A stretch of 64,000 nucleotides of DNA, from contig JAEMWC010000261.1 in NCBI GenBank assembly GCA_016490735.1, forward strand, positions 25,001 through 89,000, written 5' to 3'. The stretch is from Pachyseris speciosa (lineage: Eukaryota > Cnidaria > Anthozoa > Scleractinia > Pachyseridae). Below, piece by piece: positions 45,016-55,700 of the stretch. A program made the position numbers and the translations under genes. The notes under the pieces are model-generated. The model saw only the letters and a program-made list of their open reading frames with translations, was not told the DNA's origin and searched no databases. Position 1 is the first letter of the stretch. Every line of letters starts with the position of its first letter.

Positions 45016-45867
45016 GTTGGTGATATCGTGTTTGAATTGATAACTTTTATTTTGCCGTTCAGTTGAAATCCTTAAGGAGGAAATTCATTTAGTGGTTGAG
45101 TGGTTCAATTACGTATGTTCATGTCTTTGTCGTTGTCATGGTCGTCAGGGCTGCGGAACTCAAAAATTCGCAATCTCGAGCGAGCTCTCGTTCAAGATGG
45201 TTCCCATTAAGCGGGACGTAAACAGACGGCATTTAAATTGAAACAAGACGCCTGAAGGTGTTCACGCGTGATGTGTTCGTCTATATAAGCATTAAACTTT
45301 GAACTTTGATGAAAATCCAATGAAATCACACGATTTTTCTTGAGAGCCAGTGAAATCGAATCATTCTCTCAAGACTTCCCGCGGGATACGGGAAACTTTG
45401 AAAAACATGGCAATTTGTGGCTACGATGAAAAAACGAAATTCGACCGAAACCTCATCGCGGTCTGCCTTTGGCCATCCTGCGTAAAAAGGTCGCAGTTAA
45501 AAAGACGAAAATGTAAACTAGATTTTCGAAAAGATAAAAAGCATTTTGTAACAATATAGTGAGTGTAGAAATTGTGAAAAAATATCTTTTCGCGTTTTTG
45601 TTTTCGGTAAACTTTCATTGATCAAACGAACGATACGCGTAAAAGAGAGGCCAAACCTTACGCATGCGCAGTGGTTTATCAGCCTTGTCGTCATGGTCAG
45701 TATCAGCAGTCACCATTGTCAGCGGTTATCTTCCCTCCCTTTTGTCTTTTAGCCTTTGGGATGTTTTCAGCTATCACATTTATTTTGCACACTCAGCACT
45801 TCACAGTTGTGATTGATCATACCCGTCTTGGCTTGTAAGGTCATCAAGTTTTATTTTTTATTTGTAG
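45016..45867. other. Intron 27, nothing recognised
   Basis: No domain or repeat structure was recognised. An open frame at 45350-45559 has no recognisable domain. Confidence 0.4.
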
Positions 45868-46101
45868 CTGACACTCCAAGCTCTGATGATCCCTGCCTGT
45901 TACACAAGTGCCCATTTCATGGTGTTTGCCGGGTGGATGAAAATGGTGACCCTATGTGTGAATGCGTTACAGACTGCACAAACAATGATGATCCAGTGTG
46001 TGGTTCAGATGGAAAGAACTACTCGAGTGAATGTGTTTTGAAGGCACAGGCTTGCCAAACAAAGACCTTTCTGCACGTTGTTGGCGGCCCTGCGAAGTGC
46101 A
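45868..46101 (+). CDS. Exon 28: FS/Kazal module
   Basis: The acceptor is TTTGTAG and the donor GTAAGT, phase 1-1. DDPCLLHKCPFHGVC is followed by a Kazal core with DPVCGSDGKNYSSEC ending AKC. It is the last Kazal before the NTR domain. Confidence 0.88.
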
Positions 46102-46112
46102 GTAAGTTGAGA

Positions 46113-46150
<38 letters not shown>

Positions 46151-46578
46151 CTCTATTTATATAGCGCCTATATCACTAGCTGTTCTAGGCGCTTTACAAC
46201 ACTGGCCGGGGGACATTTGCCAGACTGCTTATAACGCAGTTTGCAATTAATGAAGTTGAGTTATGAGTGCCCCCGTAATATCAATATCAAATTAAGACAG
46301 ACACTAGAGGTGGTCACTGCCAGAGTTTTGTTACGTCCCTAGTGGTTCTTTTACGTCCCACAGAAACAGAGAATTATGAAGAGTTGTAAGACGGGGCCTA
46401 CGGTTTATCGTCCTTATCCGAGAAGACTAGAAAGTCTAACCGTATGTAGATGTTATTACAAAAGCAGCACTTTCTCCTCAATTATTTAAAGACCCTGAGT
46501 GTTGGTCCAGCCGGGGTTTGAACCCGCGACCTCCCGCACGGTAGTCCGGTGGTCTACCACTGAGCAACCCGGTCACTG
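46113..46578 (-). mobile_element. tRNA-derived SINE
   Basis: On the minus strand, a tRNA-like head (about 46578-46505) shows box A GCTCAGTGGTAGA and box B GCGGGTTCAAACCCC. The body follows (TTACGTCCCTAGTGGTTC in plus sense), and it ends in a TTA/AAT trinucleotide tail (46113-46150). The body is shared with 10100-10402, so the family is dispersed. Confidence 0.8.
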
Positions 46579-46693
46579 TCATAGTGAACGGTATTTGTAA
46601 CTGAAAAGCCTAAAACGTGTCTACTTTCTTAAGATCTAACCCTGTTAATTTCTATAACGCGCGGATTAAACTTAAAATTCTCTATTTCAACAG

Positions 46694-46768
46694 CATCAAA
46701 GAGACTGAGATGCAAGTCTTGTCCCGCACGCTCCAACCTTTTTACTCACTTCTGTGAAGCTGATTTTG
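46694..46768 (+). CDS. Exon 29: NTR domain, first part
   Basis: The acceptor is TCAACAG and the donor GTAAGT, phase 1-1, 25 codons. It encodes LRCKSCPARSNLFTHFCEADF. The HFCxADF motif is typical of the start of netrin-like (NTR/C345C) domains. Confidence 0.82.
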
Positions 46769-46793
46769 GTAAGTTTAATTACTGATACATTAA

Positions 46794-47865
46794 GGTTACC
46801 GTGCACCTTCAGGGGTGTCTCTAATTTAAGGGCTGTAGCAGCTCCCGATTACAGCCCAGATACCATAAACGCTATACCAAATTAAAGCTAATTGAACTAG
46901 CTATTCGAATATTTCATTAATTTTGTAAGAAAGTGAATTACTGAATGTTCCGTCGTCTAAACTCGAAGGCCTAAATCATCTCTTGAAAGCTGCAAGTAAA
47001 TGTGATTTCTGTAGTTAGGGAATTTGATATTTTTCTGAAAGTCTGGAACCCAGAAGCTAAAAAAATCGGGGGGATGGGGGTTCCTTTATTCGATTGTGTT
47101 CAAAAGTTACAGAGCATTTCCAAATTCACTAGAAAAGAATTACGAGGCGACCGCACGGAAATGGCAGTCACCGAAAAAACGGTTTTGAATTATCTAATTC
47201 TCCAACACTAATTTATTGAAGATAAGTCAATCTAGTGACTGTCCAAATTTGATCGAAATCGAACAAATCGCCCTTAAGTTGTAACTCTCGAAAGTGTCCC
47301 CCCTCAAGACAAAAATGAACTTTGCGAAAACAGCGCTTGAAAGAAATCTTCACTTCATAAACAAACACCGCCCCCAAACACCTCTATCGACGATCGGCCA
47401 ATCAATTTACGCTAGTTTTTCTCCCGGTCACCTAGTGTGGAAATTTTCTGCGTAATTTTATCTCCACGTAAACATTCGTGCTTCCAACAGTTCATTGGTT
47501 TATCATTATGTTGCATATTCTTCGTCATTGACTAAGTTTACGTGACTCATCGTTATAGGGCACGGCATTCACGGAAAGCAGTTTTTATTGATTGACTAAA
47601 GGCGGACAACCTTCATGAAGTAAAGGAACTTTTTCACATTCATTATTTCCCGCGCAAATCTGCATTCTCATCAATATACATTGTACTGTCAACGTTTACA
47701 TCCGGTGCAAATAGGTTTTTTCCCAACTTCTCGGCGACTATTCACTCGTTTTGAATTATTTTTATTTAAATTTTTTTTTTGGCTTTAAAGATGACAGGAA
47801 AAAGTTCATTTTCATGGAGACAAATAAAAATCGAAAATTTTATACCCTGAACATACACGGTAACG
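46794..47865 (+). mobile_element. TTAA-flanked TIR element, copy 1
   Basis: GGTTACCGTGCACCTTCAGG at the left is matched inverted by CCCTGAACATACACGGTAAC at the right. TTAA flanks both ends (46790-46793, 47866-47869). The interior matches, in reverse orientation, the copy at 60147-61168. Open frames inside resemble no transposase I know. It sits in intron 29. Confidence 0.75.
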
Positions 47866-48447
47866 TTAAACTAAATTTTGTGCTTCTCCTTCATTTGAAA
47901 CAGTTTTTCTTGCGAAAGCGCATCGCAAGCGTTTTACATAAAACGTCACAAAGGCCCTAATGCAAATGAGCGAAAACAATAGATTTTCTCATTTGCATTA
48001 GATTCGGCGCATGTGAAGTTCGACGTATAAACCGGGCCTAACACGGATGAAAAGTATTCATGTTTTTATATGTCAAAGTTTGAGTTTGCACGCTACAAAG
48101 CTGGTATGGCATTCTTACACCGAGAGAATCATAGAAGAGATGAAGAAACAAGTCTAAAGCCTGGGGAAAGTCTTAGCCTACTTTAAGGGGCTTTGGTGTC
48201 ATCGTTGTTACTGATCTACGTGGCATTTAAAATTGTGGAAGCTGCTGCCGCTAGGCATGGATAAATTAGTAAAAAGGAACAAACGTTTGTTGTCACTAAA
48301 ATTCAGAATGCGTACTTTTCGGTTGCTACTGCGACCTTTTTCAACCACAAACTAAGGGTAACTTGAGAAGTTCGCAGTCGTCAGAATTTCACGTAGTGTA
48401 AACAAACTTTTAATCCTACTGATATTTTAACGTGACATTCATTACAG

Positions 48448-48592
48448 TTATTGAAGGTACATTGGAGGACATCCAAAGCCCAGAAGGTGATGGTTCGTCG
48501 GTGATAATGGCCAAAGTGACGGGTGTGTTCAAAGGATCGGATGCAATGCAAAACAAAATAATCAAGATCGACTTCTCGGAAAACTTAAACAG
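48448..48592 (+). CDS. Exon 30: NTR domain, middle part
   Basis: The acceptor is ATTACAG and the donor GTAAGC. It starts in phase 1 and ends in phase 2. VIEGTLEDI and the following strands (VIMAKVTGVFKG, IIKIDFSENLN) match the beta-barrel part of NTR domains. Confidence 0.85.
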
Positions 48593-48867
48593 GTAAGCTG
48601 TCGTGGAATGCTTTCTGTTTCTCAAGCCGCTTATTCACGCAAAAGTCGAAAGTATTTTCCATTGCGCTAAGTTCTACAAATCCGTTAATTTCGAATACCT
48701 CAAGAAACCGGAGCTTTTATAAGATGCTCAGTTTTCAAACGTAAGCTGACTGAATGAAATCATTTTGATTTTTGTCCCTTTTACTTCCACTCTCTTTGTC
48801 AGAGTTTGCATGTACTCAAGTGTTTTTTTTTTTTTTTTTTTTTTTTCATTTCTTTTTCCCGTGTTAG

Positions 48868-49051
48868 CTGCTACTGTAAAGAGCTTCGGTTGAAAAAGGC
48901 AGTAGTCATCGCTGGGTCTACAACCAACAGTGGTGGATATTTCCTTGGAAAATCATCCAGTTTTGTGCGTCACTCGGGCAAGAGATTGCTGGAGAAGGTG
49001 CAACAGCGAACGAAACTCAACAAATGCAACAAGATCAGGAAACCGGACTAA
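48868..49051 (+). CDS. Exon 31: NTR domain end and stop codon
   Basis: The acceptor is CGTGTTAG, preceded by a long T tract. It encodes SCYCKELRLKKAVVIAG, a CxC motif with the NTR strand, then GYFLGKSSSFVRHSGKRL and KLNKCNK, ending TAA at 49051. The basic C-terminal helix and last cysteine are typical of C345C domains. Confidence 0.88.
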
Positions 49052-49442
49052 ATATTCCGACAACAAATTTCTTTAACTGCCCGTCATTTTGGTTGTCACT
49101 CATCACTCAATGTTGCAAAACATTAGAGCGTGACGTCCTAAATTACAGCAGCAAAGGAATTATTTTATGATGATGTACCAGTGCAATAACCAAAAAGCCG
49201 AAAGTAAGAAAAATAGCAGATTTTACTCAATCTTTGTTTCACTAGAGATCGTTAGTTTATCAAGAGGTAATTAATGGCGATACACTGCAGCTTATGTGAC
49301 TCGTCTGATAAGAGACTGCTTCAAACCGGATTTGAACCAGAAAAAGTCGGGCTTTTAGCGTACGTTAGAGTGAAATAATGCTGACTATTTTTGATACGAT
49401 TATTTTCTTCACAAATATTTTTGTAATTGTAGTCGAATTTGT

Positions 49443-49448
49443 AATAAA
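49443..49448 (+). promoter_or_regulatory. Probable poly(A) signal
   Basis: AATAAA lies 391 bp after the stop codon of exon 31. It is the first clear signal downstream, so the 3' UTR would be about 400 bp. Confidence 0.55.
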
Positions 49449-49670
49449 GAGCAAGAACATTTTTAGGCTGTGTTAGTGTGGCACAGTTCCGGTTTGCAGT
49501 GTCGTTGAAATAGCATTGACATGGTTTTCATGTATGAGAGAAGTGTACATTAGCATAAATGGCGAACAAGCTACAGCTTAATGCAAACCACAAATTGAAA
49601 CCTCTCGGGATACTTAGTACTGTGCGACAATTTGAGCCTAACAGATCGGATGCTTTTTGAGTAATGCACG

Positions 49671-49734
49671 CAACCTCGTTCCCAGGGTCTCTCTCCAGGG
49701 GGCGGGAAGAGGAGAGACCCTGGGAACGAGGTTG
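49671..49734. mobile_element. 64-bp mobile hairpin with 9-bp duplication
   Basis: CAACCTCGTTCCCAGGGTCT at the left is the reverse complement of the right arm, with a short GC-rich loop. TAATGCACG flanks it directly on both sides (49662-49670, 49735-49743), a target-site duplication. It is far too small to encode anything. Confidence 0.8.
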
Positions 49735-49743
49735 TAATGCACG

Positions 49744-52199
49744 TTCTAAAAAATGTCAAGATTTTACAAAGAATGTATGGCTGGGTAACAACCCTTGCCG
49801 CCAAACCATACAGTTCACAGTTTTTGAAAGCTAATTTCTTCGGCAACATTCAAGAGATGAGACCTATATTCACACCGGTTACCGAAAGTAACATGCTCTT
49901 TCAGTTTATGGTGTTCATGTGTTCGTAGCTTATGATCTGAAGTTTCCGTTGGGTAGCTCGTTGGCCAGCCCCCAATAGACCTTATTCGTATCCGCAATGA
50001 GTTGAGCTGAGCTGAGAAGTCAAACGCCACAACAAATTTTTTCAACTTCGAAACAACAGACGGACCGCTGTGGAAACAGTACTTTGGATTACCCTATTCT
50101 TACCAAAAAAAAAACCGTCCTCGTACGAAACAGCTAATCCAGCCATTTCTCCATCCACTTCTGACCGTCAGCAATCTATGGCTTTATTCAGCGGAGCTGT
50201 CATTCGAGAAGGCAATTTTCGATCAACATAAACACGGCTAACCTGTCAGTGAAGCTCACACCAGAAGAATGTAGCCCAGCTACAACCGAAGCGTTGCCAC
50301 GAAGAGAAAATGGTGACGCCTTTACGTTTGTGAGTGAATATACTCATTTCATCGTGTACAAATTTTGAAAGATGCTGAACTTTTAGAACCTTCATCGTCT
50401 AATGTCTGTTGTCATTGCTTGAAACAAAATCTCTGTATTTATAAAATAAATTACTTCATGGTTGGTTCGCTCGTACGATTTTTATGCACACCTGAAGAAT
50501 CGCAAACGAACGAGTGAGCGTAGCGAACGAGTGAGTTTGCGGTTCTTCACAACTCGTGCATAAAAATTTTACGCGCTCACCAACCATAAGTTATCTCTAT
50601 ATATGCTGAATGAATATGTGAATGATCATCGCAGTTATGAACACTATTTAACCCTTTCACTGCCAAGGGCGACTTTATCGATTTTACTCCCAACGCCAGA
50701 TGATTTTTCTCGTCAAAGGGAGACCTCTTGGCAGTGAAAGGGTTAAAAACTATCTCCTTAAAAAGTAGTGAAAATAAAGCCTAAAAAGATTTCAGGCTTG
50801 TACGGGATTTGAACCCATGACCTCTGCGATACCGGTGCAGTGCTCTACCCACTGAACTAACAAGCCAACTGGGAGCTGGTCATTTTGTTGGTCCGTAATG
50901 TACCCGTGAGTGATGAATATGTGAGAATGAATATATGAAAATCATATATCTGAAGTTCGGATTAAATAATGAATATGTGAATTATCATCGCAGTTAGTAA
51001 GCAGTAGTGAAAATAAAGGCGCAGTTCAAAGCATGTACACCGACCGAATATTCAAAATTTTTTTTTGTAATATTGAACATTGTAATATTGAAAATTTGGT
51101 TGCCCATTACAATTTCATCTGGCGACCAGAATTTGACTTCCAGTTTTTTGTTGAATTTTCATTTTTAACTTGTTCATATGAATAACTAATATAGAGGGTA
51201 TGCAACCAGTCTCCAGAGATTCGAATGATAATGGTTGGCGGCCATGTTGGTGGACAATAACAAAAGAAGCTAATGCGAAATCTTTTGTTCACGGTACACC
51301 AGCATGGCGGTGATGACGTAACGTGCATACGCCCTATTGTACACGTAACTATTTGCGTTCTTAAGATAGAGGCCTCTCAGACCTAACGAAGTGTTCTCAC
51401 GTCAAGTGATGTCATCCCGCTTCTTGGCATGGGGACCCCAAACGTAACCGATTTTTGGGTTAAATAATGTATATCCCTCGATGTATATTCCTTCAAATGC
51501 TTTTGAAATTTCTATGGGGTATAGGGAGGGGAACAAAAAGCCTGTTCCCTGCCTGGTTCAGGAACGACTGAAAAAAGGAATAGGTAAAACAGGGTTATGA
51601 CTGGGGCTGCTTCCCAAACAAACAAAACAAAACAGAAACAGAAAATTATTTCCGATTGGCTGTGGTAAACCTGTGAAATAAACCCATCAGATTTTGAAGC
51701 AGTAATCTTTGCTTATTCTGGTGCAGTGATTGCTGGACAGGGGACTTTTTTAAATTCCCTCCAGTCTAATAGGGCTGAATAAATAAACAACTCGGTGAAG
51801 GAATAAGACAAATGAGAGAAAATCGTAGGAATCATAACATTTTGAATCAAAATGAAGTGAAGAGTACCTACTAGAATGCTTTGTTATAATTCTCTGCCAA
51901 GGTATCATCTTCAACGACAGCGTACGCACTTTTCTCAAGTGAATCTGTTGTTTTGATCGTGCGCTCCGCCTCTGAGAGAACATCGGCCATCTTCTCTTCT
52001 TCCTTTCTAACCTTGTGCAGGTACATGGATGCTTGTTTAAGTTGCGGAAAATTTCAGGAATGGAATCGAATGCGACAAAATTCTACAGCTAGCTTCCGAA
52101 GGAGATAAATAAGAATGTTTTTCAGTCCCAGAAATTCAAAGAGCACACCACACTGTTTTCAACTTGAAGTTATAGGTTTCGTTACAACAAGTAAATTTC
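49744..52199. other. Intergenic: hairpin, tRNA-like sequence, otherwise unrecognised
   Basis: A hairpin at about 50460-50588 has a GAGCGTAGCGAACGAGTGAG loop and arms TTTTTATGCAC with flanks. A pair of CTTTCACTGCCAAG-type inverted words lies at 50655-50745. The tRNA-like sequence at 50795-50866 is listed separately. The rest shows no gene. Confidence 0.45.
50795..50866 (-). tRNA. tRNA-like sequence, GGT anticodon position
   Basis: Minus strand, 72 nt. The acceptor stem is perfect (GGCTTGT/ACAAGCC), the D arm GTTC/GAGC, and the T arm closes a TTCAAAT loop. The anticodon stem has one mismatch. The loop CCGGTAT gives GGT at 34-36 but has C instead of the invariant T at 33. Thr-GGT tRNAs are not usual in eukaryotes, and 13209-13281 is a decayed relative. 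I think a tRNA-derived repeat is likelier than a working gene. Confidence 0.5.
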
Positions 52200-52254
52200 A
52201 GTTAAAAGCAAACAAACTAACAAGCCAAAACGAAAAGTCGAGATAAAAGCAAAA

Positions 52255-52727
52255 GTGTTGAAATCCTTAGAAACAAAACGACTCTCTTTAATCTTTTTCG
52301 GTCGGAGCAAAACGCCAACCTTTTCTTTGATTTTATCAACCGTCAACACCCCAACATTCGAAATCACTATGGAGAAAGAAATTAACCACGCTCTACCCTT
52401 TCTCGATGTGCTATTGGACAACAAAGACCCACATTTCCCTGTCACCACCGTTTATCGCAAAAAGACCTTCACGGGTGTGCTTACCAATTTTTTTAGTTTT
52501 TCACCTTTTTGTTATAAAGTTGGGCTGGTCAAAACCCTCACTGACCGAATTTTCAAGATAAACAGCACTTGGTTGGGTTTTCACAATGACATCCAGAAAT
52601 TGATTGTAATTCTACGCAAGAATCTCTATCCTGAGCATATCTTAAATAGCTTAATACACCGCTATATTTCCAAGGCGGTAGAAGGTGACGTCTCGCGACC
52701 TGCAACAGGTGTCGAGACACAAGAATT
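52255..52727 (+). pseudogene. Penelope-like element, RT C-terminal part
   Basis: The plus frame encodes EKEINHALPFLDVLLDNKD, TTVYRKKTFTG, and then FNDIQKL-like and NSLIHRYISKA sequence, the C-terminal region of Penelope-like reverse transcriptases. Just upstream the frame is shifted (INRQHPNIR lies in another frame). The element is 5'-truncated and is interrupted at 52728 by an L1-like insertion. It resumes at 57642. Confidence 0.78.
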
Positions 52728-55700
52728 TTTTTTTTAATGCTTTATTGATTGTACAACTAACAAAACAAAAACAAAAACAAAAAAAATACGTGTACATATC
52801 ATCAAACTAAAAGAGACAGGAGGAACGAAATAAAAAAAAAATACATAAATAAATACAATTGCATTATAAGCTATGCTAACAAACCCTAATATACACAAAT
52901 CAGCTACATTGGCTTATGCTTAATTTAATTTTGCCTTAGTAAGTTACACCTACTGGAATAGTTCGAATAAAATTGCTTGAAATAAGGCAATTCCATTTAT
53001 TTTTAAAAAACTTGGCGGTGTTGTTTTTGATTGCGATATACCTTTCGGTCATTAAAGTTTCTTTAAGTTGCAGTTTGAAAAGCGAAAAGAGCAACGATTC
53101 TTCGACTAGATTGCTTTTGTAGATAAAGTATTTTGCTACTAACAAGACTAGACTTAAAGCTTTCTGGTGCTTTTGGGGCTTGACAAGTCCATAAAGAAGG
53201 GTTAAGTCGTTCAAATTAATAATTTCTTTGGTGTTATAGTGCCACCAGGCCTTAAATTTATTCCAGAAAGAGACTACATGGACGCACTGTAGAAACATGT
53301 GCTTGATTGTGTGCTTTTCTTTTTTACAGAGGTGGCACGTATCATCAGATATTAAGTTAGCCTTCTTAAGTTTGTCTTTAGTGTAAATAATGTCGTGATT
53401 TATCTTAAATTGGAACATTATCAGCTTTGTGTCTTTAGTAGTTTTAAAAGGCCAGTTATAAATTTTATGCATATCAGGTCGGGCTACCCCAAGGCTGATT
53501 ATTTTGTTTTCATTGATGGATGGTTGGAATTTATTTTCAACAATAATTTTTTGGAGAGCAGAAGTGGTAAGATTTTCTACATCATCGAACCAGTTTTGGT
53601 TTCTTGTTTCACTTGGTATTGGTGGTGCCCATACTTTCCATTTGCTTCTTATTGCATTAAGAAGACCGTAATATGTGATGAAACTGACCTTCACTTTGAA
53701 TTTCGTTGTAAACTCTTGATAGGTATAAAAATTCCATTACTGGGATCTAAAAGATCTTTCACTTTCTCAACGCCTGCGTCATGCCACGACTTATAGAAAA
53801 CAGGTTTTGCTTCAACTTTTATATCGCTGTTGTTCCAAATTATAATATCATGTGGGTCAATGCTATCTTGGTAGACTTCTAACTTCTTTCTTTTGATCTC
53901 TTCACAAATCTTTAAAACTTCTCTGTAAAAAGGAGGGACACTGTTCATGATCAGCTTAAGTTCTTTCGTGCTATAATTACAAGCCAACAAAAATTTCAAT
54001 CCTCCATACTGCTGGGTCGTACAATTTGGAATAATTTTCCATGGTGAGTCTGTCATTGATTAATCTTTTAACCCATGATGCTTTTAAGGCTTTATTCATG
54101 GATTCAAACTCGATCATATTTAAACCTCCCTTTTTTTTTTGCCACCAATTAGCGTAAGTTTTTTAATTTTATGAGGTTTGTTATCCCAGATAAAATCAAA
54201 TGTGCTCTTATCCACTTGTTTTGAGAACCCTTCTGGTACTGTCAGTACAGAAGCATTATAAATTAGTTTGGACAAACCAAGTGACTTGACAACATTTATT
54301 TTCCCAAGTAGCGTTAATTTCCTTCTTTTCCAGGAGTTAAGCATTCTTTGAAGGTCTCAATCTAATTTCTTTTCAAAATTAAGTCTATCACTTGTTCTTT
54401 TGTCGTTAGAGAAATGAATGCCTAGTGCGTATACAGATTCTTCCGGCCAACTAAACCCGAACGGTGTGTCTTTCCTGTCTGTCCAAGAATCTAACCACAT
54501 TGCCTCCGTTTTGGAGTTGTTCAGTTCTAACCCTGAACACCTTTTGAAATTTCCTAACATTTCGAGTAGCGCCTGCACTGAATCAAGGTCGTTAAGCAAG
54601 ACCGTGATGTCGTCTGCGTATAGAGTGTTTTTTATTTCTGATTTATCTACCTTTATTCCTTTTATGCGAGATTAAGCAGCTCTATTCCTAAGACAAACAG
54701 AAGACCTGAGAGTGGGCAGCCTTGCCTAACTCCTCGTTTGAGATTGAAAAAAGAGGATGCAAAGCCATTATTGGTGACACAACTTGAGATATCAGTATAA
54801 AAAACTTTAACCCATTTTTAAAGTCTTCCTTGAAATTGAAAACCTCCAAAACTTTGCTTAAATACTCCCACTCGATTGAAGGCTTTCTTAAAGTCGAGGA
54901 AAATTGCAACTCCACTTGTTTTCTTTGCGCTAGTGTATTCGATAACATCACTTATAAGTCTAACATTTTCACCAATATACCTACCTCTTACATAACCAGT
55001 TTGATTTGGACTTACGATCTGCGGGAGTACTTTTGCCAATCTGTTTGCAATTGCCTTTGTTCCTATTTTATAATCCACATTTAACAGTGTAACTGGACGT
55101 AAGTTATTAAGAGCATCGGTAGGTTTGTCTTTCTTAGGTAAGAGTGTGATTATGCCTCTCTTTTGACAGATTGACAATTCACCTTTATTAAAAGCGTTAT
55201 TAATGCTATGGACTACATCGTCTCCAATTTCATCCCAAAAACACTTGTAAAATTCCGACGTAAAGCCGTCCGAACCAGGAGATTTATCATTTTTCATTTC
55301 ACTTAAGGCTTTCAGGCACTCTTCTTTACTTATTTCACCTTCACATACGTTTGCGCTCTCATCACTTAGGGGTTTGATTAATTTGTTTTGAAAAAATACG
55401 TTACTCCCCGGACTCTCTGTGTTAATACTACCTGCCTCGTACAAAGTCTTGTAGAATTTTTCTTCTTCTCTTAGAATGGCTCCCTGATCTTCGGTTTCGG
55501 TTCCATCATTTAATTTCAGCTTAATAATATTCTTCTTTTCGTACTTTCTTTTTTCTAAGTTGAGGAAATACCTCGAGTTTTTTCTCCGTGCTCGACCCAC
55601 CTTGCTTTACTGCGTACCATTGCACCCTTCACTTTTTGTTCCGTTATTCGTTTTAATCTCGATTGTGTAATCTGTATGTTTTTTCGGAGCAATGGGTTGC

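Larger units (their letters stand above)
920..49051 (+). other. Gene: giant secreted FS/Kazal-WAP-EGF-Kunitz-NTR protein
   Basis: Thirty-one exons were assembled by hand from domain matches and GT-AG sites. They carry 16 follistatin-like Kazal modules, 10 WAP domains, one EGF, two Kunitz domains and one NTR domain, about 6.07 kb of coding sequence. Exons 1-28 begin and end in phase 1, which suits duplication and shuffling. All neighbouring junctions tested give sense codons, except exon 2 to 3 (TAG) and the internal frameshift of exon 19. Kazal, WAP and Kunitz domains are protease-inhibitor folds. The NTR domain ends agrin-, WFIKKN- and netrin-type extracellular proteins. I infer a secreted or matrix protein that inhibits several proteases or binds growth factors. 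No signal-peptide exon was recognised, so the start is probably upstream. The order of domains matches no named protein I know, so no symbol is given. Confidence 0.85.
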
